Source: an uncultured Lachnospiraceae bacterium (GTDB lineage: Bacteria; Bacillota; Clostridia; Lachnospirales; Lachnospiraceae). From it: a DNA stretch of 24,974 nt. The stretch lies in NCBI GenBank assembly GCA_910577445.1, contig CAJTMZ010000064.1, forward strand, positions 1-24,974. Reading direction: 5' to 3'. The notes beneath the pieces are model-generated. The model had not been told where the DNA came from and made no database searches. It saw only the letters and a program-made list of their open reading frames with translations. Below are positions 15,961 through 23,560 of the stretch, piece by piece; position 1 is the stretch's first letter; each line of letters begins with the position of its first letter. Made by a program: the position numbers and the translations under genes.

Positions 15961-17334
15961 TTAAATCTTTATCTCCGTCCATTTGCCCGCTTTAAAACGG
16001 ACGGTGGCAAAGATAAACCTGGAAATCTGGTCCGCCAGCACTCCCAGCCAGATTCCCACAATGCCAAGCCCGAACACATAACCGCCCAGATAGGAGCCCA
16101 GGGTACGGATAATCGTAACGCTGACGGTGGAGGCTGCCGCCGTGTAAAAAGTATCCCCCGCGCCCCGCAGACACCCCATATAAATAACCTGGCTGATTTG
16201 GAACACCACCACAAAAATAATTACCATCATAATGCTGACGCCGATAGCAACAATATGCTCTTCCGCAAAAAACAGTGAAAAAAGCGGCCTTGCCCCAAAG
16301 AAATACAGGGCGGAAAGGCACAGGGCAATCACGCCGCCCATCATTCGGCATATCCGGCCGTATTCCCTGGCCAGCTCCTTGTCCCCCGCCCCTAGGCTCC
16401 GGCCAATCAACGCCACTGCCGCCGCCTGCAGACCGTCCCCAAAGGAAAAGGAAAGTCCCATGATATTCATGCCGACCTGATGGGCCGCCATAGCGTCCGT
16501 TCCCTGATTGGCCGCCATCACCGCCGTCATCATAAATCCCACCCTCATTAAAATCTGCTCGAAAAACACGCTGTATCCTACCCTCACCAGATTCACAAAG
16601 GAGGCGGCAGCCGGTTTGATTTTATTCTGCAGAATATAGGGAATGCTGATAAACCCGTCCCTGTCAAGGACTGAGAGTACGCTCATAACGCTGGCAACCA
16701 CCGTTCCAAGCACCGTAGCCAGAGCCGCCCCCCGGATTCCCATAGCCGGAAATCCGAAATGCCCGTTAATCAGCAGGTAGTTTGCAATGATATTAATGGT
16801 ATTGGAAGTGACGTTGGTGCGCATGGTGATTTTCGTGTTCCCGGCCCCACGCTGGGCGGAGTTAATCCCCATCTGGATTCCGTTAAATATCATTCCTCCC
16901 ATAATAATCTGGAAATAAATCACCGCGCTCTCGTGGGTGTCAGCGGTGGAACCGCACAGACTGATAATCGGCCCCGCGAACAGCACAAAAATAACGCTCA
17001 ATATAATTGCCGCTATCACAATAAAGATTAACGCCGTATAGGAAATTCTGTTGGCGTCCTCCTTTTTGTTTTCTCCCCGCCGTCTGGCAACCAGAGCGGA
17101 AATGGAAACGTTGGCGGCAAAGAAAACAGACATCCCCACGAATTTGGGCTGCGTGGTAAGCCCTACCGCCGCCACGGCGTAAGACCCCAGAGAGCTTACC
17201 ATCAACGAATCCACCAGGCCTGCAAAAGCCGTAAAAAAAGATTCCACAATCGCCGGCCATGCCATTGCGATTGCCGAATGAACGTTTTCCCTGCCGTATC
17301 TTTGTCTTTTTATCAATCCCGTTTCACCATTCAT
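15961..17334 (-). CDS. MATE family multidrug/toxin efflux transporter
   Basis: A 457-residue integral membrane protein with about 12 hydrophobic segments in two similar halves, the NorM/DinF-type architecture. Family-typical features include MAWPAIVESFFTAFAGLVDSLMVSSLG near the N-terminus, the GxxxQRGAGNTK loop after helix 4 (INSAQRGAGNTKITM), the matching second-half loop MGCLRGAGDTFYT and AAHQVGMNIMGLSFSFGDGLQAAAVALIGRSLGAGD. MATE proteins export organic cations or metabolites using a Na+ or H+ gradient; this one's substrate cannot be read from sequence. The ATG at 17334 has only a weak AAGG-type ribosome binding site. No regulator is adjacent. Confidence 0.95.
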   Translation of the reverse strand: MNGETGLIKRQRYGRENVHSAIAMAWPAIVESFFTAFAGLVDSLMVSSLGSYAVAAVGLTTQPKFVGMSVFFAANVSISALVARRRGENKKEDANRISYTALIFIVIAAIILSVIFVLFAGPIISLCGSTADTHESAVIYFQIIMGGMIFNGIQMGINSAQRGAGNTKITMRTNVTSNTINIIANYLLINGHFGFPAMGIRGAALATVLGTVVASVMSVLSVLDRDGFISIPYILQNKIKPAAASFVNLVRVGYSVFFEQILMRVGFMMTAVMAANQGTDAMAAHQVGMNIMGLSFSFGDGLQAAAVALIGRSLGAGDKELAREYGRICRMMGGVIALCLSALYFFGARPLFSLFFAEEHIVAIGVSIMMVIIFVVVFQISQVIYMGCLRGAGDTFYTAAASTVSVTIIRTLGSYLGGYVFGLGIVGIWLGVLADQISRFIFATVRFKAGKWTEIKI

Positions 17335-17418
17335 TGCCTTATCCTGCCATTATTTTCTTTTTTACGTTTTTTTGATTTGATTCCCGCCAGCAGCTTTTCA
17401 TACTTTACATAATCCCTG

Positions 17419-18639
17419 TCATCTACCCTGTTTCTTTCTGTTTAAATTAAATTCTTCTTCTGCTAACTCAATACGCCGTTGAATTTCTTTCTCCGTAGGA
17501 AGCTGCTTCTTAATCTCTTCCAATTTGATATTATCATAAGAAGCGACGCCCATCGGCGTCTGGATTCCCTGAAAAGCCCACTGTACTTCCGTTTGGTTCT
17601 TATCTTTGCAGATTAGCAATCCGATTGTAGGATTTTCATCCGCAGTTCGGATAAGGTCGTTCACTGCATTTACATAAAAATTTAATTTTCCTGCAAACTC
17701 AGGTTCAAAAGAAACAGCCTTCAGTTCAACGACTACATAACATTTAAGACGAATATGATAAAACAGCATATCAATTTTTCTGGTTTTCCCTGAAACTATA
17801 ATTTCTTTCTGCCTTCCGATAAATGCAAACCCGGTTCCAAGTTCCAGCAAAAATCTGGTAATATTCTGTTCTAAGGCCGCTTCCAGTGCGGTTTCATCAT
17901 ACCCTCCCGGCAAAGAAATAAAACTGAAATCATAGGTATCTTTTACAATCTCCTGCGCTATCCTTCCCTGTATTCCCGGGAGCTTTTCCGCAAAATTCGT
18001 ATTTGCCACTCCCTTGTTATAATACAAATCACTTTTTATGCAATCGATTAATGCATTTCTACTCCATCCTTCTTCAATCGTTCTCTCAAGGTAAAACAAC
18101 GCCTCTTCCACAGAGTTACATCTTGAAACAATTTCCACATGATGACGCCATGGCACAAAACCAAAAAAACCAGGAAATTCCATTTCTGCACCAGTCTGGT
18201 GCAGTTTTTCTTCTCTGTTATTTTCTTTGATTTCCGCGCCAAGCTGCTGCAACTTTATACTATCAAAATTAAATTGATTATTCACTGTACGAATTAAGTC
18301 ACCTAAATCTCCCGCAAATGCATAAAAAGAATACCATTTTTTCATATTCCAAAGATTTCTGGCCGAAAATCCTTTCACCTCCGGAAATTCATGCTGTAAG
18401 TCCAGACTCAACTGCTCAACAATACCATGTCCCCATTTTTCCTCTGATTTTCTTAAAACAATATCCCGTCCCAGTTGCCAGTTGAATAACAACTGTTCTG
18501 AGTTTACCTTCACAGACGCTTTTATCTGTGCCCCTCTAAACCGCTCCTTTATATCATAAATCCACTGTATATAATCAGAATCCAAATGCACATCATGGGA
18601 ACTTACAATGACTGGAGACTTTAATTTTTTATTTTCCAT
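17419..18639 (-). CDS. YhcG-type PD-(D/E)XK nuclease family protein (DUF1016)
   Basis: A 406-residue protein with the two YhcG/DUF1016 parts. The N-terminal DNA-binding-like region is around residues 25-110 (LLFNWQLGRDIV, EKWGHGIVEQLSLDLQHEFPEVKGFS, ARNLWNMKKWY). The C-terminal nuclease-like core is around residues 270-380, with RKIDMLFYH (catalytic Asp) and VVVELKA (Glu-x-Lys), then IGLLICKDKN. The family belongs to the PD-(D/E)XK superfamily and is often found in accessory or restriction-modification islands; its target is unsettled. Here it stands alone, with no methyltransferase or restriction gene beside it. Codons are AT-richer than in the flanking MATE and kinase genes, consistent with acquisition. 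AAAGGAG lies 9 bases before the ATG. It starts 70 bases after the kinase stop and may be co-transcribed with it. Confidence 0.9.
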   Translation of the reverse strand: MENKKLKSPVIVSSHDVHLDSDYIQWIYDIKERFRGAQIKASVKVNSEQLLFNWQLGRDIVLRKSEEKWGHGIVEQLSLDLQHEFPEVKGFSARNLWNMKKWYSFYAFAGDLGDLIRTVNNQFNFDSIKLQQLGAEIKENNREEKLHQTGAEMEFPGFFGFVPWRHHVEIVSRCNSVEEALFYLERTIEEGWSRNALIDCIKSDLYYNKGVANTNFAEKLPGIQGRIAQEIVKDTYDFSFISLPGGYDETALEAALEQNITRFLLELGTGFAFIGRQKEIIVSGKTRKIDMLFYHIRLKCYVVVELKAVSFEPEFAGKLNFYVNAVNDLIRTADENPTIGLLICKDKNQTEVQWAFQGIQTPMGVASYDNIKLEEIKKQLPTEKEIQRRIELAEEEFNLNRKKQGR

Positions 18640-18709
18640 TGGCCTCTTCTCCTTTCAATAAGCATATACATATATCCGGAAAAAAGCAATGGTTCTTTGT
18701 AATAAAGTC

Positions 18710-19597
18710 TCACTCCGGAAAATAAATCCGCACCGAAAGCCTCCCCTCCCTGTAATCAGCGTCAATCGCCCCGTTCATCTGCTCCACAAGGCGCCGGGCG
18801 ATGGAAAGGCCCAGCCCGGTGGAATGTCCCGCCGTCTCCACTGTATAAAAGCGGTTAAAAAACCGGGCCACTGACACCTCGTCAAGGCCGGCAGCCTTAT
18901 TGGAAAAAATAATCTCCCCGCTTTCACGAAGTTCCACCGTCAAATCACCGTCGCTGTATTTGATGGCGTTGCTGATGACGTTCCCGAAAATGCGAAGCAG
19001 CGCGCTCCTGCTCAATCTGCGCGCCAGCCTTTTTTCCGTGATATGAATTTCCGGTGTAATCCGGCAGCCCGTAAGCGCCCCGTAATAAGCTGATAAACTT
19101 TCCTCCAGAGCGCCGCTTAAGCTTACCTCCTCAAGGATAAGCTCACTGGAAGCATCCCCTGCCAACGTGTAACGGAAAAGCTCCTCCGTAAGCTGCTTTA
19201 ACGTCTCCACCCGCTCGGTAATAACCTGAAGATACCTCCCGGCGTTTTCCGATTTTTCCTCCGCCTTAAGCAAATCCAGATAGCCGCAGACAGCGGTGAG
19301 AGGCGTTCGCAGGTCGTGGGAAATGTTGGTAACGGCGTCACGCATCTCCAAATCTCCCTGCAAAAAACGCTGCCTCTCTTTCCGAAGCACCCGAAGCTGA
19401 CTGTTAATTTCGCCGGCAAGTGCCCGCATATGCCTGTCTCTGGAGGAAATGGCGATTAAGGTATTTGTGTCCGTACCAAGTCTGTCTGCAAATTCCCTGC
19501 CGATTTCGTCCGCCGCCCGGCGAAGCAGATAAATTTTTAAAAGAAGCGCTCCGATAATTGTCAGAAGCACAAGACAAAGCATGGACAGCAAAGTCAT
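18710..19597 (-). CDS. Sensor histidine kinase of ABC-transporter-linked two-component system
   Basis: A 295-residue kinase with one N-terminal membrane helix (about 3-25) and no extracellular sensor domain. A long helix leads to the phosphoacceptor His94 in NISHDLRTPL. The ATP-binding domain has the N-box NVISNAIKYS (206-215), the F-box RFFNRFYT (246-253) and the G-box HSTGLGLS (258-265). The G1 Asp-Gly box is replaced by SNKAAGLDE, which is common in this short kinase type. With no sensor of its own, it probably reads transport activity or an intramembrane signal through the neighbouring ABC permease, as Bce-like systems do; this is inference. It starts 10 bases after the permease stop, within the ABC operon, and should phosphorylate the response regulator encoded at 21454-22116. 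Confidence 0.92.
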   Translation of the reverse strand: MTLLSMLCLVLLTIIGALLLKIYLLRRAADEIGREFADRLGTDTNTLIAISSRDRHMRALAGEINSQLRVLRKERQRFLQGDLEMRDAVTNISHDLRTPLTAVCGYLDLLKAEEKSENAGRYLQVITERVETLKQLTEELFRYTLAGDASSELILEEVSLSGALEESLSAYYGALTGCRITPEIHITEKRLARRLSRSALLRIFGNVISNAIKYSDGDLTVELRESGEIIFSNKAAGLDEVSVARFFNRFYTVETAGHSTGLGLSIARRLVEQMNGAIDADYREGRLSVRIYFPE

Positions 19598-19607
19598 ATC
19601 GTCCCTC

Positions 19608-20465
19608 CTATTTGATATCCTTCTTCCCGAAAAGATAAATCCCCTCCCCGGTTACCCCGAAAATGAGTATCAGGGAATACAGCGGCAGACGCGCCATATG
19701 CTTTGGGTGTTCCTCAAACATGTCGGCAATCTGAAGCCCCTGGCTTATGGGATTGAAATCATTGATAAACTCATACACGACTCTCTTTGTTCCTCCCACA
19801 TAATTGGGGTTCCGTTTTCCCACAAGTGAATATTCTTCCATCTCTTCTTCTTCCGTCATGCCGTGCATATAATAGCTGTTGTCAAAAAATTCAGGTATTC
19901 TCAGGCTTGAATCAATTGAAATCGTAAGGCCCTGAAGGCTGAAAACTAAAAGAAGGCACAGAACCGCCGAAACCGCCTTATTCTGAAAAAGCATACCCAC
20001 CATGGTAAAGACTGCCGAGACAGCGCAGAGCGTCAGAATACTTTGCAGAATCATCAAAAGAATTATCTGCCAGTCGGACTTAAGACCTCCAAACATGGGA
20101 ATCCCCACCGCGGCAATCATTATAACATAAGAAAGCGACATCAGAAGCGAGGATGCAAAAACCGCAAGAAAATTCGCAAGGTAGATTGTACGCCTCTTGT
20201 GTCCCGCAATCAGCTTGTTGCGGATGGCGCCGTCCCCGTATTCCACCCCCAGAAAAAGCCCTGCAAGCACCGACACAGGAATCCCCGCAATATATACATA
20301 CCCGAAAAAAACGCCGTCCAAAACCATTGTGTCAATGAAATAATGATAGTGGTCGCAGCACAAAAGAAGGGCCGTTCCCGAAAAAATCAAAACCCCAATT
20401 CCAATAAGCCTGCTTTTCCACAGCCGGACTATATTTGCCAAAAACAGATTATGCAATCTCTCCAC
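19608..20465 (-). CDS. ABC-2 type transporter permease
   Basis: A 285-residue membrane protein with about six hydrophobic segments: near 20-36, 50-75, 100-125, 133-160, 165-185 and a C-terminal one near 262-280. A large loop follows the fifth helix (about 188-260), rich in Glu and Tyr (MTEEEEMEEYSL). It contains the motif GVEYGDGAIRNKLIAGHKRRTIYLAN, typical of ABC-2 permeases that partner BcrA/LanF-like ATPases. The start overlaps the ATPase gene by 17 bases, so the two are translationally coupled and likely form one exporter. Substrate is unknown; peptide antibiotic removal is a reasonable guess from the two-component context. Confidence 0.88.
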   Translation of the reverse strand: MERLHNLFLANIVRLWKSRLIGIGVLIFSGTALLLCCDHYHYFIDTMVLDGVFFGYVYIAGIPVSVLAGLFLGVEYGDGAIRNKLIAGHKRRTIYLANFLAVFASSLLMSLSYVIMIAAVGIPMFGGLKSDWQIILLMILQSILTLCAVSAVFTMVGMLFQNKAVSAVLCLLLVFSLQGLTISIDSSLRIPEFFDNSYYMHGMTEEEEMEEYSLVGKRNPNYVGGTKRVVYEFINDFNPISQGLQIADMFEEHPKHMARLPLYSLILIFGVTGEGIYLFGKKDIK

Positions 20466-21363
20466 CTCCCACGATACTCATATAATAGCTCTCTAGGCTC
20501 TCTTCTTTTTCCTTTACGGAAATCACCCGGCAGCCCTGTTCGTTGAGCGACATTACCAGCGTGGAAACCTCAATTTCCCCGTAAACGTCGGCTCGCTCGT
20601 CCGAAAGAACCGCGTACTCCACTCCCATGCCCTCAAGTACCCGGGCAAGGGCTTTCGTATCGCTTACATGAAGGCACATACACTTACGGCACTCTTTCAA
20701 AAGCTGCGCCGCGTCGATTTCCTTTATCAGAACCCCTCTGTCAATAAATCCGTAGCAGGTGGCGATTTTGGAAAGCTCCCCCAAAATATGGCTGGATACC
20801 AGAACCGTAATCTGTCTCTCCCTGTTCAGTTTTAAAATCAGTTCCCTTATTTCAATGATTCCCTGAGGGTCCAGACCGTTTACCGGCTCGTCCAGCACCA
20901 AAAAATCCGGGTCTCCCACAAGGGCTATGGCGATTCCAAGCCGCTGGCGCATTCCTAAGGAAAAATGTTTTGCTTTCTTTTTTCCCACATTTGAAAGACC
21001 CACCAGCTCCAGAATTTCCTCCAGTCCCTCAAAGGACGGCAGGCCCAAAATCCGGTATTGCTGCTTCAGATTGTCTCTGGCCGTCATATCCAGATACAGC
21101 GACGGGGTCTCCACCACGGCTCCCATTCTGCGCCGGATTCTTTCGATTCCCTTTTCCGTACTTCTTACGCCATAGAGCGTATATTCCCCGGAAGATACCG
21201 GCTGCAGCCCGCAAATCAACCGGATAAGGGTCGTTTTTCCGGCTCCGTTTTTTCCCACAAAGCCGTAAATCGCCCCTTTGGGAACGTGCATGGAAAGTCC
21301 GTCTAAAGCCTTATAGTTTTTATAATGCTTGCACAAAGCATTGGTTGTAAGAACATATTCCAT
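20449..21363 (-). CDS. ABC transporter ATP-binding protein (BcrA/LanF-like)
   Basis: A 304-residue ATPase. Walker A GKNGAGKTT (37-45), signature FSLGMRQ (134-140, the LGMRQ variant typical of peptide-antibiotic exporters), Walker B FLVLDEP (154-160) with NGLDP D-loop, and switch His192 in LVSSH are all intact. A C-terminal extension of about 90 residues follows the nucleotide-binding domain. AGGAGG (21372-21377) lies 8 bases before the ATG, and an activator-type promoter with repeated operator half-sites precedes it. It overlaps the permease gene and is followed by the kinase gene, giving a three-gene operon controlled separately from the response regulator gene upstream. Confidence 0.95.
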   Translation of the reverse strand: MEYVLTTNALCKHYKNYKALDGLSMHVPKGAIYGFVGKNGAGKTTLIRLICGLQPVSSGEYTLYGVRSTEKGIERIRRRMGAVVETPSLYLDMTARDNLKQQYRILGLPSFEGLEEILELVGLSNVGKKKAKHFSLGMRQRLGIAIALVGDPDFLVLDEPVNGLDPQGIIEIRELILKLNRERQITVLVSSHILGELSKIATCYGFIDRGVLIKEIDAAQLLKECRKCMCLHVSDTKALARVLEGMGVEYAVLSDERADVYGEIEVSTLVMSLNEQGCRVISVKEKEESLESYYMSIVGGGEIA

Positions 21364-21387
21364 TACTTTAACCTCCTTTATGCCGTC

Positions 21388-21445
21388 ATTATAAATGGTA
21401 AAGGGTAAGAAAGCGGTTAAGAAAAGGGTTAAGATTCGGTAAAGA
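21388..21445 (-). promoter_or_regulatory. Activator-dependent promoter with four phased half-sites for ABC operon
   Basis: On the minus strand, TCTTTACC (21438-21445), TCTTAACC (21427-21434), TCTTAACC (21415-21422) and TCTTACCC (21403-21410) are spaced 11, 12 and 12 bases. A partial CTTTACC (21397-21403) and a perfect TATAAT (21388-21393) follow. No -35 hexamer is seen at the right distance. Direct repeats one helical turn apart are the classic binding pattern of OmpR-family regulators, and the adjacent response regulator is of that family. Confidence 0.7.
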
Positions 21446-21453
21446 TAATAAGA

Positions 21454-22116
21454 TTATTCCCCCTTAAGCTTAAACCCGATTCCCCACACCGATTCGATAT
21501 AATCCACACCGCCGGCCTCCCGAAGCTTTCTGCGCAGATTGCTGACATGCACCTTTAAGGAGCTTTCCACACAGTCGGGGGTGCTCTCGCTTATTCGCTC
21601 CAGCATCACAGATTTCGCGATTACCTGAGAGGGATTCCGCATAAGGAGTTTCAAAATTGCATATTCCGTTGGCGTAAGCCGCACCGGCTTTTGGCATACG
21701 CTTACACTGTGGATATCCGCCTCCAGCACAATATCCCCGTATTTTAAGCTTTCTCCAAAAGCCGTACCGCTTTTCCGCATCTGTACGTTGATTCTCGCAA
21801 GCAGCTCCCTGGTGTCGAAAGGTTTGGTAACATAATCCACTGCCCCGCCCGCAAGGAGAGATACTTTATCGTCAATCCCCGCCTTTGCGCTGATTACAAT
21901 CACCGGTATATTCTTAATCTCCGGCAAAAGCTCCTCTCCGTTTAAGCCGGGCAGCATCAGGTCAAGCAAAATAAGGTCCGGGCGCGCGCCGGAAAGCACA
22001 AGCTTTGCTTCCGTACCGGAATAGGCCCTCCGCACCGCAAAACCCTCTCTTGTCAATATCTCCTCCAGCATATTTCCAATATTCACATCGTCGTCTATCA
22101 CTAAAATTGTTTTCAA
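21454..22116 (-). CDS. OmpR-family response regulator
   Basis: A 220-residue two-domain regulator. The receiver domain (1-115) has the acidic pocket DDD (8-10), phosphoacceptor Asp52 in LILLDLMLPG and Lys98 in VTKPFD. The winged-helix output domain (about 125-218) shows LTPTEYAILKLLM, VESSLKVHVSNLRRKL and IESVWGIGFKL. It pairs with the kinase encoded at 18710-19597. Likely targets are the repeats at 21397-21445, just after its own stop codon. The gene begins 36 bases after the LuxR-type gene, with no obvious promoter or terminator in between, so it may be transcribed from that gene. No good ribosome binding site was seen, apart from a GGAGAA-like stretch close to the ATG. Confidence 0.95.
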   Translation of the reverse strand: MKTILVIDDDVNIGNMLEEILTREGFAVRRAYSGTEAKLVLSGARPDLILLDLMLPGLNGEELLPEIKNIPVIVISAKAGIDDKVSLLAGGAVDYVTKPFDTRELLARINVQMRKSGTAFGESLKYGDIVLEADIHSVSVCQKPVRLTPTEYAILKLLMRNPSQVIAKSVMLERISESTPDCVESSLKVHVSNLRRKLREAGGVDYIESVWGIGFKLKGE

Positions 22117-22152
22117 GGACCGTTCTCCTAATTTGGCTTTCTGTTTTTCCTT

Positions 22153-22557
22153 TTACCGCAGCTCCCTCCGGCTGCTGATACCAAGCTTTTCAAAAATATT
22201 GGACACATGCTTTTTGACGGTAGCCTCGGATATGCACAGCTCCTCGCCGATTTCCCGGTTGGTAAGGCCCCTTCCAATCAGCTCCGCCACACACCGCTCC
22301 TGCCGGGTCAGCAGGGAGAAATCGTGACCGGAAACCTCTTTTTGCGTTTCCGGCCCTTTCTCCTCTTTTACCGCCTTTGGCGCTTCCCCGTCCCTCAAAA
22401 TCATATAGCAGACAAAACCGTAAAACAAAGGCCGCATGCCAAGGGCTATCTCGGTCATTACATCGCCGGGCATAACTCCCTCCCGGCTTATCCCCACAAA
22501 AATAAGCATAAAGGTTTCCAGCCCTCCGGCCATCATGGCGTTATTCTGAAAAATCAC
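22153..22557 (-). CDS. Membrane-associated LuxR-type regulator, C-terminal portion of a frame-disrupted gene
   Basis: This 134-codon frame encodes a hydrophobic region (LETFMLIFVGI and MRPLFYGFVCYMIL) followed by a LuxR/NarL helix-turn-helix, with LLTRQERCVAELIGRGLTNREIGEEL and EATVKKHVSNIFEKLGISSRREL. It would be a membrane-tethered DNA-binding protein with no receiver domain. The GTG at 22557 and the ATG codons just after it have no ribosome binding site. The frame is open upstream, and EKKNRLSDWK reads in it directly from the point where the well-started ORF at 22586-22669 stops. Skipping one T in TTT-TGA fuses the two into about 171 residues with an extra N-terminal helix. It is either a frameshifted gene, a sequence error or programmed +1 frameshifting. 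Confidence 0.75.
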   Translation of the reverse strand: MIFQNNAMMAGGLETFMLIFVGISREGVMPGDVMTEIALGMRPLFYGFVCYMILRDGEAPKAVKEEKGPETQKEVSGHDFSLLTRQERCVAELIGRGLTNREIGEELCISEATVKKHVSNIFEKLGISSRRELR

Positions 22558-22585
22558 TTTCCAGTCGGACAGACGGTTTTTCTTT

Positions 22586-22669
22586 TCAAAACAGGGCAGG
22601 CATAAAATCAGACAGCCTGCCCATCACTACTGTCATCACAATGACGCCGACAATTGATAATAAATACAT
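22586..22669 (-). CDS. 27-codon hydrophobic ORF: N-terminal segment of the LuxR-type gene or leader peptide
   Basis: It has an excellent ribosome binding site, AAGGAGGA (22676-22683), placed 6-7 bases before the ATG at 22669. It encodes a single hydrophobic helix (MYLLSIVGVIVMTVVMG) followed by RLSDFMPALF and a TGA. The nearly identical restart in the next frame (EKKNRLSDWK) and the lack of any other start signal for the LuxR frame argue that this is its true beginning. A perfect 8-bp hairpin lies over codons 16-26, ending two bases before the TTTT of the stop context. Confidence 0.6.
   Translation of the reverse strand: MYLLSIVGVIVMTVVMGRLSDFMPALF
22594..22622 (-). promoter_or_regulatory. 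GC-rich hairpin inside the short ORF (attenuator-like or frameshift element)
   Basis: On the minus strand GGGCAGGC (22615-22622) pairs perfectly with GCCTGCCC (22594-22601) over a 13-base loop. TGTTTTGAAAAG follows immediately. The shape resembles a short attenuator with a minimal T-run, and it also abuts the UUU-UGA site where a +1 shift would restore the LuxR frame. Confidence 0.5.
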
Positions 22670-22763
22670 AGTCTTTCCTCCTTGATTTTTGTTTCGCAGA
22701 TGCGCCTCCCACACCTGCCGTTTTTCTGTTCCCCTGTATTTTAGCGTCAGACCGGACGGAAAG

Positions 22764-22808
22764 AAATACTACTTCCGGTCAAAAAGGTAGTATTTTCGGT
22801 AGTATTTT
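22764..22808 (-). promoter_or_regulatory. Repeat cluster upstream of the LuxR-type gene, candidate operator
   Basis: GGTAGTATTTT occurs twice in tandem (22786-22796 and 22798-22808, 12-base period). An inverted copy AAATACTAC lies at 22764-22772. The cluster sits between the phosphopantetheinyl transferase stop and the LuxR-type ORF, about 100 bases upstream of its ATG. LuxR/NarL-type proteins bind short inverted repeats, so autoregulation is plausible but unproven. Confidence 0.5.
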
Positions 22809-22825
22809 ACCCGCAAAGCGCATTT

Positions 22826-23560
22826 TCAGAGGCTTTGCGTCTCCATTTCCTCCCAAAGGATATCCTGAGGAGCAAAAGTACAGACGCTAAGACTGTAATT
22901 TATTATTCCCTGCCGTTCCTGAAAAAAGGCGTCCTGATTGTGGCTTTTTGTATCCAGTATTTTTCCCATCTCCCAGTCAATTTCAAAGCCGGAAAGCCCT
23001 CCGCTCATACCCTCGCCGGTAAGCTTGACGTAGCTTTCCCTGATGCTCCATATTCGGTAAAACAAATCGTGGTACTGCGCATAAGCGCACGCCCAAAGAC
23101 GCTTCCTGTCAGCAGCCGTAAAAAAACGCTCCGCGACTTTCCTTTCCCTGATATGGTTTTCTTCCCTGAACTGAATATCCACGCCCACAGGCTTATCGCT
23201 CACAGCCACGCACACATAGTCTCCCGAGTGGGAAATATTAAAATGGATATCCTCTCTTTTTGCCAGATATGGCTTACCTCTTTCCCCGTATGAGAAGGAA
23301 AAGGGCGGCGTATCCGACGGCGAAACTCCCATCTGACGGCACAGCGCGTCGTGGAGAAGCACCCCTGCCGTAATCTCTCTGGCCCGCGCTTTTTCGTTTT
23401 TTATCCGGGAAATCCGCTCCCTGCGTCTTTTATCCAGTTTTTTCATAACGGAATGCGCTGTCATGTCCCTGTCCAAAGACAAGTTTATCTGAGAAAAGGT
23501 GTCTTCCTCTTGCAAGGGAAACACCTTTTTGTAATATACCGTAATCATCCGCCACCTCAT
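22826..23560 (-). CDS. 4'-phosphopantetheinyl transferase, Sfp family
   Basis: A 244-residue enzyme that moves phosphopantetheine from coenzyme A to a serine of carrier proteins. The Sfp signatures are present: FNISHSGDYVCVAV (about 107-120), VGVDIQ with metal ligand Asp128 (the usual second acidic residue is Gln130), and WSIRESYVKLTGEGMSG with Glu175 and Lys179. The length suits the Sfp rather than the AcpS type, implying carrier proteins of secondary or fatty-acid-like metabolism; no such gene lies in this window. The ATG at 23560 overlaps the TGA of the histidyl-tRNA synthetase gene as ATGA, so the pair is translationally coupled. An in-frame ATG 12 bases on is a possible alternative. Confidence 0.92.
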   Translation of the reverse strand: MRWRMITVYYKKVFPLQEEDTFSQINLSLDRDMTAHSVMKKLDKRRRERISRIKNEKARAREITAGVLLHDALCRQMGVSPSDTPPFSFSYGERGKPYLAKREDIHFNISHSGDYVCVAVSDKPVGVDIQFREENHIRERKVAERFFTAADRKRLWACAYAQYHDLFYRIWSIRESYVKLTGEGMSGGLSGFEIDWEMGKILDTKSHNQDAFFQERQGIINYSLSVCTFAPQDILWEEMETQSL

